Assembly (NCBI GenBank): GCA_947683425.1
Contig: CANTUQ010000055.1
Location: forward strand, 20,082,001 to 20,146,000
Direction of reading: 5' to 3'
From: Excoecaria cochinchinensis
Taxonomy: Eukaryota; Streptophyta; Magnoliopsida; Malpighiales; Euphorbiaceae
Length of the DNA: 64,000 nucleotides
The position numbers and the translations under genes were made by a program. The notes under the pieces are model-generated. The model saw only the letters and a program-made list of their open reading frames with translations, searched no databases and was not told where the DNA came from. Positions 26,266 through 35,900 of this stretch are shown here, in pieces (within the stretch, counting starts at the first letter, position 1; each line of letters starts with the position of its first letter).

Positions 26266-26312
26266 GTACCCGTAAGGTACCTCCATGCGTCCGATTTGTA
26301 CCCGTAAGGTAC
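26266..26312. repeat. Duplicated GTACC hairpin in F
   Basis: GTACC-CGTAA-GGTAC occurs at 26266-26280 and again at 26298-26312. The G LTR has one related hairpin, GTACC-TTCG-GGTAC (27759-27772), at the homologous place. Confidence 0.75.
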
Positions 26313-27043
26313 CGCTATGCGTTTACTCGTTATCCACTACTTTTGAGTCAGCAAGTGCTTAATTGCTTTGAATGGTTTCATAATTATAAGAACGTATTAT
26401 TTGAATTTGAATATGATAATGAGATGATTCGGCTACAAGTATGAATATGAATATGGTTATATTCGATTGAATGATGGATTATATGCAAGCATGATAGTAT
26501 TTGTACCCTATATGTATATCGGTTTATGCCATTTGTATGCATTATGTTTGACGACCATTGTGAATGGCCGTCTATGTCTTGTGTGTGTGTTTCCCCACCA
26601 AGCGTTTATCGCTTAGCACGGTGTGTTACCCGTGCAGGTGCGGAAGGAGTTTTGCCTTGGGAGAGTCGACGCAGTCCAAGCCAACACAGCAGGGTTTAGT
26701 GTTAGGGCTATATTCTTTTCTAATGAAGATTCTTTTTGTATAGGACTCTCTTGTACCTTTTGTAATAGCTTCCGCATATGTATATGTATATTTTTGGACA
26801 TGTAATACCTTTAGATCAGCAAGTTGATCAAACAGTAATGTAATGTATTTTGATTGTATTATTGCATGATCAGCTTTTGGGTATCTGATGTATCGCCAAG
26901 TTTTTAATTGTTCCGCTTTTATGTATTTTCATTAATGTACAGATGTGTATCTTATATCGATTTGTGTGGTGACACACCTTACTCATACGACTTCTCACTC
27001 TAATGCGGGTGGGTACGCCTACGTATGGGTAGGGGGTGTTACA

Positions 27044-28332
27044 GCACAGCCGTTCTTTTAAAGCACTGTCGTGCTTTTAAACACACAGATGTGCCTTAGA
27101 GTAAAATGAAGTAACTATGTTAGGTTACACGGCGGTCAGGAATATCCTTACTGTAGTGTGATCGTGTTGAGTTACGGAAGTATGGCAATTCGTTGGCTTA
27201 CACGGCGAGCAAGTTAGCCCTTATCGCCGTGTAAATGCATTTTGTCCAACTTTTAGAATGTGAGATAATTCACACAGCAGTCAAGACTTCCTGACCACCG
27301 TATGGCATGCCTTACATGGCAGTCAGGAATACCCTTACCGCTGTGTAAGAGCATTATATCTGGCAATATTCAAATCCCAGCATTTTACACGGCAGTAAGG
27401 GTATTCCTGACCACCGTGTAACCCTTGTTTTTCTGAAAATACTTTATGAATTTAGAAATTAAATAAACTCAAATTTAAACCAAATTTGATATGATAATTA
27501 GTTAGTCATAATAAATAATATTTAATCAGATTTCGTGATATTTATGAATGACTCTGAAATTCCTCTATTGTTCTGAAACATGCATGGACAGTAATTTTAA
27601 TATATATATAAATATATTTTAGTGCATGCACTAGACTGGATAGTGGATAGATAGGCATGCCTATAGGGACTCTATTTGCTACAGCCTTTATTCAGTTCTG
27701 TAGACCCCGTTTAGGTCATTATATAACACACAAAATAATAAGATAGTTAAAATGAATTGTACCTTCGGGTACCTTTGTTCTATACTTTCCCATTATCCAC
27801 TTCCTTAGGGTGATGCAGGCTAACTAGCCATAATATTCCTAAGACACAAAAGTACCGATATTTGATATGCTATCTTATTTTACTCATTTCATTTGTGTCA
27901 CATAGTTAGTTGGCATTTTTGTGCATTCATGTTTATGTATATTTTGATGGCTGCTGTGAGTAATCGCCCATTTTATGTTAATTCCCCACTAAGCTATATG
28001 CTTAGCATGGGTGTTTTATCCATGTTGGTATTGAAGGCGAGGTAGACGGCAAGGACGACTCGCAAGCTTCAAGGCCAACACATCCGTAGCAGATTTACAT
28101 GTAGGGTTTAAATTTTGTTACAAATCTATAAATGATGTTCTTTTGTTTGAAATTTATGTATATAAATGGAATATTACGACATGTATAATCACTAAACAAC
28201 TTTTGTATTAACACTACTTGATTGTATAAAAAGTTTAATGAAACAATACAAGTTAATACTTCCATTTCGCATTATTTATGTTCCGTTCCTGTATGCTCTC
28301 TTATCCTCCCAGGAGGCATAAGGGGTGTTACA
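27044..28332 (+). repeat. Element G LTR, 3' portion
   Basis: From about 27628 it is homologous to F (TGGATAGATAGGCATGCC against TGGATAGTTAGGCATGCC at 26100). It ends GGGGTGTTACA at 28332, directly before a primer site. Its left part should lie beyond the window's left edge, beyond A, which seems to have inserted in it. Instead of F's GC palindromes it has a cluster of ACACGGC palindromes at the matching position. Confidence 0.75.
27124..27421. repeat. ACACGGC palindrome cluster in G
   Basis: Five units of 34-43 bases, each an imperfect palindrome. The clearest is TTACACGGCGA...TCGCCGTGTAA at 27198-27234, with 11-base perfect arms. Others begin at 27124, 27271, 27301 and 27385; centres read CAGGAATACCCTTACC or its complement. 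Such units resemble subterminal repeats of CACTA transposons, but no CACTA end is seen here. Confidence 0.82.
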
Positions 28333-28337
28333 TTTAT

Positions 28338-28353
28338 TGGTATTAGAGCCTGG
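28338..28353 (+). other. Primer binding site, element G (tRNA-Met type)
   Basis: TGGTATTAGAGCCTGG lies six bases after the LTR end. It differs from the common plant Met-initiator site TGGTATCAGAGC by one base. Confidence 0.85.
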
Positions 28354-28443
28354 ATTTAAGCGATTGTGGATATCTAGTAAAGTAATAATATGTGTAAATA
28401 GTTTTGTGTTAGCCTAATGCAGGTGTCCTTGTTTTCTTATAGT

Positions 28444-28576
28444 GTGGTGACGGACTCGTCCCGAGACTCTATTGAAAGAACTGTTGAAGGAATTGCAGAA
28501 AGTATTAATCCTACCGACCAAGGTCCATCCACCTCTGGATTTTCTGAAAGAATTAGAGATGATCAAGATGTACTTG
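28444..28576 (+). pseudogene. Element G gag, first piece
   Basis: An open frame translates as VVTDSSRDSIERTVEGIAES, then INPTDQGPSTSGFSERIRDD, then QDVL, just after a gag leader. I assign gag from position and style; no domain core is reached. It stops at the E insertion (ACTTG, 28572-28576) and resumes at 49046. Confidence 0.55.
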
Positions 28577-30309
28577 TGTAGACACCCGGTCCTGAGTCAG
28601 CCTAGATCGAAGTTACCCAATGATGATAATTGCCTTCACAGGCGAAAAATATTGAAATTAATGGTTTCCTTGCAAAATTTGCAATTTAGAATGAAAAACA
28701 AAAAATTATTAAAAATTAGTTTTAAAAATGATATTTGAAAATTTTGGTGTTTTTTAGTCATATTTAAAATTTTTTTAAAAAAAATTAATTTCGGCGAGTA
28801 TCGGGCGCGGCAGAGCGCCTGCGGCGGCGCGCACAGCGCTGTGTGTTGCCCGCGCGACGGGTGTCGGTTGCCCATCCGCGCCCACATCCGCCGAAATTGC
28901 CCCTTTTTCACCCATATTTCATTTTTCTCCTATTTTTGACCTTTTTTCACCCAAATTTCGGGATTTTGAATTTCTTTTTCCATTTTTACACCCAAAATCA
29001 AGAGAATTAATTAAAAATCTGATTTTTCTTCCATAAATCAATTTTTTTTCCTTTTTTCTCATTTTAAGTGGGAAAATTGGAGGATTTTAAAAGGAGAGAT
29101 CATTTTTTTTCTTTTCTTCTTAAAAGAATTCTCTTCATCTTTTTTTGACATCTATTTTCTCCAAATAAAATTCTAAGATTAAAAAAATTCAATTTTTTAA
29201 TCTAGAATTTTTCTTGAGACAAAAAAAAAATCATTCTTTGTTCTTGAGATTGGAATTTTTCACCAACAATTTTTTTGTCGTGACAAAAGAAACAATTTTT
29301 TTCTATTTTCGTTCTTGAAACTTGATTTTATTTTCTCTTTTTAACAATTTTTCATCAATAATAATTCTTGAGACAAAGAGATCAATTCTTTGTTCTTAAG
29401 AATTTATTTTCTTCCATTTTTTTTAATCAATTTTTTCTCTTAGATTAAAATTCCAATTTTTATCATTTTCTTTTTTATTTCTATTTTGCGAATCAAAGCA
29501 AGGAAAATCAATCAATATTCATCATCAATAAAATCCGAAATCTGAGGGTAAACATTCTAGGCCCAATCCTTTAATTTTATTTCTTTTTTATTTATTTGTT
29601 TATATCTAATTATTAACCATGTAGATCTTTACATTTATTTTGTCTTCATTTATTTTATGTGTTTTTGTATATAGATCTAACATCCTAATATTTTTTACTC
29701 CATTTTAATTAATTTCTTATTCTTTATTTCAATTATTATTATTATTATGATTATGATTATTATTATTTTATTTCTATTATCATTATTTGTTTTATCTAAT
29801 ATGTTAATCAATTATTTAATATGTTATTTAATTATTTTGTCATATATAATGCATGTTTTGTTTATTGTAATCTATGATTTATTGTTTTATGCGTTTAATT
29901 AATTTTCTTGGTCTAATCACTAACATAAATTTTATTTGTGCTTGTTTTTGATTTCAAATCCGTATTTTTTCTTGTTTGAGCATCCATGCAAGCGAAGGAA
30001 GAGATTCGGGGTTTGATAATTTTATTGTACATGTTAAGTTTTCTTTGTTTATTTTTTATTTATTTGTTATATAATTGTTAAATGAAATAGTTTTTATGCA
30101 TGCTTAATTAAAAAAAAAATCACGCAAAAGTATTTCTATAAAATATTTTTTCCTAATAAAAAGGGACCAATGCCCAAGTTTTTTCATCCAAAAACATTGT
30201 CACCATTAAAACTGTTTTATTTAATTATGCATGAGAGGACCAATATCCTCATTCTCAATAAATACCCCGTTTTATGCATGATTTTGTATTTTATTTGCAA
30301 TGGGGGTTG
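28577..30309 (+). mobile_element. Element E: solo LTR, left part
   Basis: Starts TGTAGACACCCGGTCCTGAG and is a plus-strand relative of the A, B and C LTRs, with a GC island (28795-28885), an AT-rich middle with a short ATT run (29732-29768) and stem-loop blocks near 30159 and 30235. Element D interrupts it; it continues at 48461. No interior exists, so E is a solo LTR of about 2.3 kb. Its flanks are ACTTG and ACTTA. Confidence 0.88.
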
Positions 30310-30504
30310 TGTAAGCACCGTGTCCCGGAGTGGTCCGGATCAGAGATTACCCTATGATGAAATCAGTATCCGAGCCTGTATAAATGGTTTGGATTTGGAG
30401 GTTTTAGTCCCATGCTCCACGAGAAATGAGTCTTTTCACCTTTTGTAGGCAGAGGGGGGAAAGCAGGGAGTTTTTTTTTTTGAGTCAAAAAGTATATTTT
30501 CCTC

Positions 30505-30725
30505 TATAGACGGCCAGCCCGTCGCTTAGGGTCACAGATGGCCTGTGGTATTTTTTGACGCCCGTCGGAATGCACCGCCTCTTCCAGAGCACACCGCCTG
30601 ATTTTCTGGAGCACAAAACCTTTCCGACGCCCGTCGGTGGAAATGGTAGGGCCGTCGGATGAATCCTTGTGTCAGAAGGATTCTTTCGACGCCCGTCTCC
30701 ATACACCGACGCCCGTCGGTCATGC
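30505..30725 (+). promoter_or_regulatory. Palindrome-rich U3 promoter of D
   Basis: Contains AGACGGCCAGCCCGTCG (30508-30524) and several CGACGCCCGTCGG copies (near 30558, 30629, 30688). The last, ACCGACGCCCGTCGGT (30705-30720), ends 12 bases before the TATA box. The same motif is found in the internal divergent promoter region at 41398-41575. Confidence 0.7.
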
Positions 30726-30731
30726 CTGGCT

Positions 30732-30738
30732 TATAAAA
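30732..30738 (+). promoter_or_regulatory. LTR TATA box of D
   Basis: TATAAAA within GGCTTATAAAAGCTTCGG, about 420 bases into the LTR. Counterparts are at 46845-46851 in the 3' LTR and 49588-49594 in H. Confidence 0.8.
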
Positions 30739-31218
30739 GCTTCGGATTTTCTCTTAAAAAGGGTTCCAAAAATTTTTAAGAGGGGAAACTCTGCCAAAAT
30801 TCAAGCACATTTTCTCTCTCTTCTAGCAAACACATTCATTAAGAAATCTCTTTCAACTTAAGGATTAAACCATTAAAAAGGAACTAAAACTAATTAGTTT
30901 TCTTTGGGTTTTTGATTCCAAAGTCAATCTTTTGAGGGGTTAAGGAGGAAATAATCAATTTTCCTTTTTTCGACCCTTCACTTTATTTCTCGTGGAGCGT
31001 GCGGGACTTTAATCAACATCAAGAATATCATTAAAACATTATCTGAGGGTAAATATTCCGGACTCATTCTCCTTATCATTTCATCTTTGCTCTTTATTTT
31101 TGTTGTTCTTTTGATCTTTGCTATTATCTCCCTTTATTTTGACTCTTTTCATCTCAGTTGGTGGTAAAAGCCCGTTTTTGCTCCAAAAAGAGAGTTTTTG
31201 CTGTTTACTTTCGGAGAC

Positions 31219-31345
31219 AGTGGTGACCGACGGGTCATCTATTTCACTGACGCCCGTCGGTCACCCCACTCACAGACGCCCCCTATCTTGAGTGAGCGAC
31301 GGACATGTCGGTCACTTTGACTGACGCCCGTCGGTCACTCGGCAG
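31219..31345 (+). repeat. Second palindrome cluster in the D 5' LTR
   Basis: Nested inverted repeats: GACCGACGGGTC, GACGCCCGTCGGTCAC twice, and GTGAGCGACGGACATGTCGG. It lies about 500 bases after the TATA box, probably in transcribed sequence, and is kept at 47337-47460 and 50083-50205. Confidence 0.75.
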
Positions 31346-31654
31346 AGCCCGTTGCTGGGTCCTGTCTCCACATTTTCGAATATTTTTCTATATCTTTCAA
31401 GTTCTTTTGACTTTATTTATGATGAACTTTCTGTGAGCATATATTGATTTTCTTGGACTATCCTGAGCTCGAGGGGCTATCTACCATACTCGGAGGATTT
31501 CGTCCGGTTTAGTTTAATAACCTTCTTGGTCATTTCCTTTATTCGTTTATTCATTAATTGTTTTATGTACTTGATTATACCCTCTCTGCATCCCGTTAAA
31601 TGTAAAAATTGATTAATGTTTTATATTTAATAAAGAGAGGTTTTCATAAACATA

Positions 31655-31744
31655 AGGACCCAATGTCCTACTTTTATCCAATAAAAGTCATCACAATAAA
31701 AACGTCCAATTTTAATAATGATGCATGCGAGGACCAAAGTCCTC
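31655..31744 (+). other. Twin stem-loops in the D 5' LTR
   Basis: AGGAC-CCAAT-GTCCT (31655-31669) and GAGGAC-CAAA-GTCCTC (31729-31744). They match the twin stem-loops of the A, B and E LTRs in order and spacing. Confidence 0.75.
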
Positions 31745-32165
31745 AAAATGAACAATGCCCCGATTCGTGTATGTATCGCACATTTATAAAAGGGAGTTGT
31801 ATTTCGCTCCTTGTATTATTGTAATTTATTGCTTTCACTATTTACTTGCTCATTTACGGCTTTCCAAATATGAATAAATGCGCCTTCAATCAATTGCATC
31901 GTGTGGAGAGAGAGCGAATCAATGATAATTAAAATTTGATCATAAAATAATCGAGGTAGAAATAGATGAGGAAGCCCGAACCCAGCTCTGGTCTTTGGGC
32001 TCAAAGTGGCGAGAGGTTTACCCTCAAAGACACCTCTTGCGTCATGAGACTCTGGCGTTAATCCTAGGCTCCTTAGGGCGAGAGGTTTACCCTCCAAGAC
32101 CCCTCTGGTTGGCCCAAAATGGATACTAAGCGCAGTCTTAGGCTCTTCGAGGCGAGAGAAACTTT

Positions 32166-32193
32166 CCCAATGTTCTATTGGGTGGCGACTCCA
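32166..32193 (+). other. U5 hairpin plus primer-site mimic (D 5' LTR)
   Basis: CCCAAT-GTTCT-ATTGGG (32166-32182) is followed directly by TGGCGACTCCA (32183-32193), 143 bases before the real primer site at 32326. The mimic is closer to the family consensus than D's own site, which reads TGGCAACTCCA. Confidence 0.8.
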
Positions 32194-32325
32194 TGAAACC
32201 TCCTTGTTGCCCAACATAGACGCACTTACGATTTATTGCAAGCTATCAATGGACCCACAAATGCCCCGATCGCCCTCAAGCGGGCGGTCGCATGGGCGGC
32301 CGCGGGGATCCGGCGCGTGTCACAG

Positions 32326-32343
32326 TGGCAACTCCACTAGGGA
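32326..32343 (+). other. Primer binding site, element D
   Basis: TGGCAACTCCACTAGGGA, one base after the LTR. Two bases differ from H and B in a way that suggests decay (GCG to GCA, TGG to TAG). Confidence 0.88.
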
Positions 32344-33240
32344 CGATATGGTTCGAGATTTCATTTTAAAAATGCCTCGTTTAACATTTATGGTTAAAAT
32401 TTAATTCATAAATTTGCTTTCTCTCAAATTTACATTACATCTCATTAGAGGTTTAGAATATGCTAGTTTGGTCCCTCTATTAGCCCCGGTGCGTTCCTAA
32501 GGCACGACCCTATTTTCAATCAATTTAGGGAAGTGTTAAGGATAATCACTAGCCCAAGTCTCGTACCTTAATGGTATATCAAAATGATGACCCAATCGGT
32601 CGTTATGCTCGTGATGAGCTAGACCTGTCGGCAGGGATCATGCTTGGGTAGCCTTAAAGAAACATCTCCCTTGTCCAAAGCTCATGTAATGGCCGTAGTT
32701 ACTTTCCACAGGTGATATGAACCCTAATTCCATGCTTGCTGTATGGATCCTCATGTATTGGGTGAGTCCAGATGTATCGCTTGGTAACCTAGCCAAAGGC
32801 TTTCATGCCCCGGTGGGGCCATGTTGAAATTTGTGGAACGTATAAATACATGACGATCATTATCCATCCGCTTGTACATTAGCATAGGAATGTCATACTG
32901 CCGGTTTTTCGCCATGCACCATGCGTGTCCATTGGGTCCCTCGTTGACCCTTGGGCTAATCCCGCCTAGGAAAGAGACTGCACGACCACGTGTGTTGGAG
33001 AAATAAGGGTAGAAGGACCTACTTGCTTGCTTGTGTTTTGTGAATGTTGCATATCACGGCCATGCATTACATCTGCATTCCATGCATCACGTCTAACGCT
33101 TTGTCCCTACAGCCATCATAGATCTGCCCAGGTGGACTAGATCACCTACCGGACGATTGATCCGAGTTCCTGCTTCTGAACTGTCAGATAGAGAGGGCCT
33201 ACCATAAATTTTACCAGAAGTCAGCAGTACCGTATCTGAG
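32344..33240 (+). other. Element D leader (5' untranslated region)
   Basis: No gene. The blocks GTTAAGGATAATCACTAGCC (32526) and GTCGGCAGGGATCATGCTTG (32627) recur in A, B and H leaders. The alternation of conserved and variable blocks would suit packaging signals; this is inferred. Confidence 0.7.
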
Positions 33241-34920
33241 ATGCCAAACTCATCTAGGGGGGATGACACCACCAGGGCCATGATTGCGGAAGAAGTGGGC
33301 TGACGATTTGAGGAATTTGAGGGCAGAATGATGAATATGTTGACTGCTCTGGCACAATAGAATGCTCCGCAGAATCCACCTCCTCCTCCCGTGAGACAGA
33401 ATGAGCAAGAGGAAGAAAGAGCTGAGAGACGAGAAGAGCCCGTTCGGCCGCCGCCAGTAGAGCTGAGGTCAGTAGCTTCGATAGAGCAGAGAAGAAGGCC
33501 AGTACTGAGGATTGATGATGATAGGGATATTGAAGATGACAAGATGAGCATTGCATCTGAGAGAGGGAAGGCACCTCAAACTGATGAGTTCATTCTAAAG
33601 AAGATTGAAGAGAGGTCTGAAGCCATGGCCCGTATGCTGAGTAGAGGTTAGGGGATGAATCCAAAGGGCAAGGAATTGGAGGGAGAAGACCCGATTCCTT
33701 ACAATTTCAAGATGCTAGACGTGCCAAAATTTGATGGTACTTCTGACCCGACTGCTCATGTGAAGCAATACTCTCTGATCATGAAAGGGGACACGTTGTC
33801 TAAGAAGCAGAAGGTGGAATACTTTTGTCTGAGTCTGACCGCCCATGCCATCGACTGGCATCATAGTCTCGATCGTCGGACTAAGGAAGATTGGGATCTG
33901 CTCACGGAGGAGTTCTTGAGACAATATGATTGCAACACTAGGATGGAGGTGACTCTTAAAGATCTTGAACTACTCCAGCAGAAGGCCGGGGAATCTTTCC
34001 ACGATTATCTCAGCCGCTGGCGAAACCGGGTAATGGAAATGCGGAGAAAGCCAGACACCCAAGACCATATCCGCTTGTTTATCAAGAATGCAAGCCTGTA
34101 TTTGAAGGAGGGTCTGAAGATGAAGGGACTGAAGGATTAGGAGTCTCTGAAAGACATAGCCATTGAGGCAGAGGGAGAGTTCCTGGCCCGGAAAGCTAAC
34201 AATGACAATTTTGCAAAAAGGGCTAACACCGGTTAAGGAACTAGTAGGCCAGCTGGTCCCAGTGGTAGCACCAGAAGAACAGTTGAGGTGTCTGCTACTG
34301 AAGCAACTACCTAGAGGAAGTTTTCAAACTTAGGAAGACCACTGTCTTGGGTCTTGAGAAGGTTTATGAAGGAAGGAAAGTTTCAACCTTAGCTCCTAGG
34401 CCTGCTATGATGCAAGGGAAGCCTGGTCACAAGGATAATGAATTCTGTGCATTTCATCAACACTCAGGCCATCTAACAGACAAGTGTAAGGCGCTACGAC
34501 ACTCTATTCAAGACCTGATTGATAGCAAGCAAATTTCTGACTCTGAGAAAAGGGAGTATGAGAAGAAGCCTGGTTATAACGTCGTGCCGCCACCAGTGTT
34601 TATGGTCGGATCCAGCTTGCCCGAATGGTACGTGCTGAGGGACTTGTATGGGAGCAAGAGTATTGCAGTTGTTCATTCTGGGGATAGAAAAGGGAACAGC
34701 AGTAGTGGCGACCCTTGATTGTTGGTCAAGCAGCGAGAGCGATGAAGAGCCCGAAGACGAGGGAGAGGTGAACCCTGATTTTTAGAGATCTGATGAGGAT
34801 GAAGGAGAGGTAGGGGCTGTGATAAGAAGTGGGAGAGTGGTCCCTGAGATTACAAGGCTACTTGAGCCAGCGCAGCCATCAATGGAAAAAGAGCCAGAGC
34901 AGAACCAGATTGTTAAGTAG
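33241..34920 (+). pseudogene. Element D gag, broken
   Basis: Starts MPNSSRGDDTTRAMIAEEVG at 33241 and meets stops at 33301 and 33358. The retrotransposon-gag core at 33690-34137 runs VPKFDGTSDPTAHVKQYSL ... LTEEFLRQYDCNTRMEVTL ... RLFIKNASLYLKEGLKMKG, then TAG at 34138. The variant knuckle CAFHQHSGHLTDKC is near 34450, with SSLPEWYVLRDLYG after it. Further TAG codons at 34785 and 34918 are a Trp and a Gln codon in H. It forms the particle shell and binds genomic RNA. In H gag and pol share a frame, so the ancestor probably made one gag-pol precursor. Confidence 0.92.
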
Positions 34921-35900
34921 TTGAAGAAGACTGCAGCTCAAATATCCATCTGGGTTCTTTTGAGACAGTCCCCTTCTCATAGACAGAAGGTAGTAGAGGC
35001 TTTGGTTGAGACCACTATTGCCACCACAATTTCCCCATCAGAGCTTTTGGGTCTAGTTAAAGGAGGATCGGAGGAGAGATTGGTTTTTTCTGATGCCGAC
35101 CTACCGGTCGAGGGCCGCAATCATAACCGACCCCTATACATCAAAGCACAGATTAACGATAAGCACACCGCTTGCGTTATGGTGGACGATGGGTCTTCTA
35201 TCAATGTGTGCCCTCTGATAGCTCTTCAGTCTTTTTGGTTTGAGTGAGGAAATGCTCAGCGGATCAGATCTGACTATCACAACCTATGATAATTCAAGGA
35301 GGTAAGCCTCGGGAACATTCAAGACCCTGGTCAAGACAGGGCCCATCGAGGTGGAAGTAGAATTTGTGGTTCTGCCCATTCCAGCTAACTTCTCAGCCCT
35401 GCTCGGGAGACCATGGTTTCATAGATTAGGAGGAGTGCCATCCACGCTGCATCAAATGATAAAGTTCCCACATGAAGGGGAGGTGGTGACTATCAAGGCA
35501 GCCAGGGAGAATCAGGTCTTAGCGCTTGAAATTGCTAATCAGCCATTTAGTGGCTTCCACGTGTCCATGATAAGAGAAGAGCACAGGTCAGTGGATAACC
35601 CAGCTGTGGTTAATATGATGAAAAAGATGCACTATCTCCCTGGGGCTGGTTTGGGTAGAAACTCTCAAGAGCTGCAGACTGCAATCACCACTCGAGGTCA
35701 GAAGAATCGAAAGGGTCTGGGGTACATAGGCGATTTTGGCGAGAAGAAGACGATGGATAAGATCCCTCATATTTCAGAAAGCTTTGTACCAGCATCCTCA
35801 GTGTGCGCTTATATTGGTGAAGATGAGCCGCAGTGGGTAAAGGGGAGAATTGTCCCCGGATTTGAGATCTTTAACGATGTATTTGACTGGGATATTGGGG
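34921..35900 (+). pseudogene. Element D protease and G-patch-like segment
   Basis: QISIWVLLRQSPSHRQKVVE, then an aspartic protease centre ACVMVDDGSSINVCPL (about 35170-35215). An extra T near 35232 shifts the frame, and a TAA lies at 35304. The frame reopens at 35351 with VEFVVLPIPANFSALLGRPW. A G-patch-like stretch MMKKMHYLPGAGLGRNSQEL ... GQKNRKGLGY lies at about 35618-35725. The protease would process the precursor; the G-patch is an RNA-binding motif that some retroviruses also carry behind the protease. Confidence 0.85.

Larger units (their letters stand above)
24456..27043 (+). mobile_element. Element F: solo LTR, Met-primed family
   Basis: TGTCACACCGCG at 24456 to GGGTGTTACA at 27043, 2588 bases. 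Perfect target duplications GCACA flank it (24451-24455 and 27044-27048). Its last kilobase is homologous to the G LTR, whose end is followed by a tRNA-Met-type primer site. Length and termini resemble Tekay/Del-type chromovirus LTRs, but that name is inferred. There is no interior, so it is a solo LTR. It sits 7 bases from the end of A. Confidence 0.88.
30310..32324 (+). repeat. Element D 5' LTR
   Basis: TGTAAGCACC to GCGTGTCACA, 2015 bases. U3 holds a run of GACGG/CCGTC palindromes up to the TATA box. A second palindrome cluster lies at 31219-31345, twin stem-loops at 31655-31744, then U5 units. Compared with the 3' LTR and H it lacks about 24 bases near 31430. Confidence 0.95.

Noticed and set aside
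27124..27421. CACTA transposon end
   Set aside because: The palindromes resemble CACTA subterminal repeats, but I see no CACTA terminus or 3-base duplication, and the position matches the palindrome site in the homologous F LTR.
24456..28332. F and G read as one complete element with two LTRs
   Set aside because: F has its own perfect GCACA duplication, nothing internal lies between F and G, and their palindrome regions differ.
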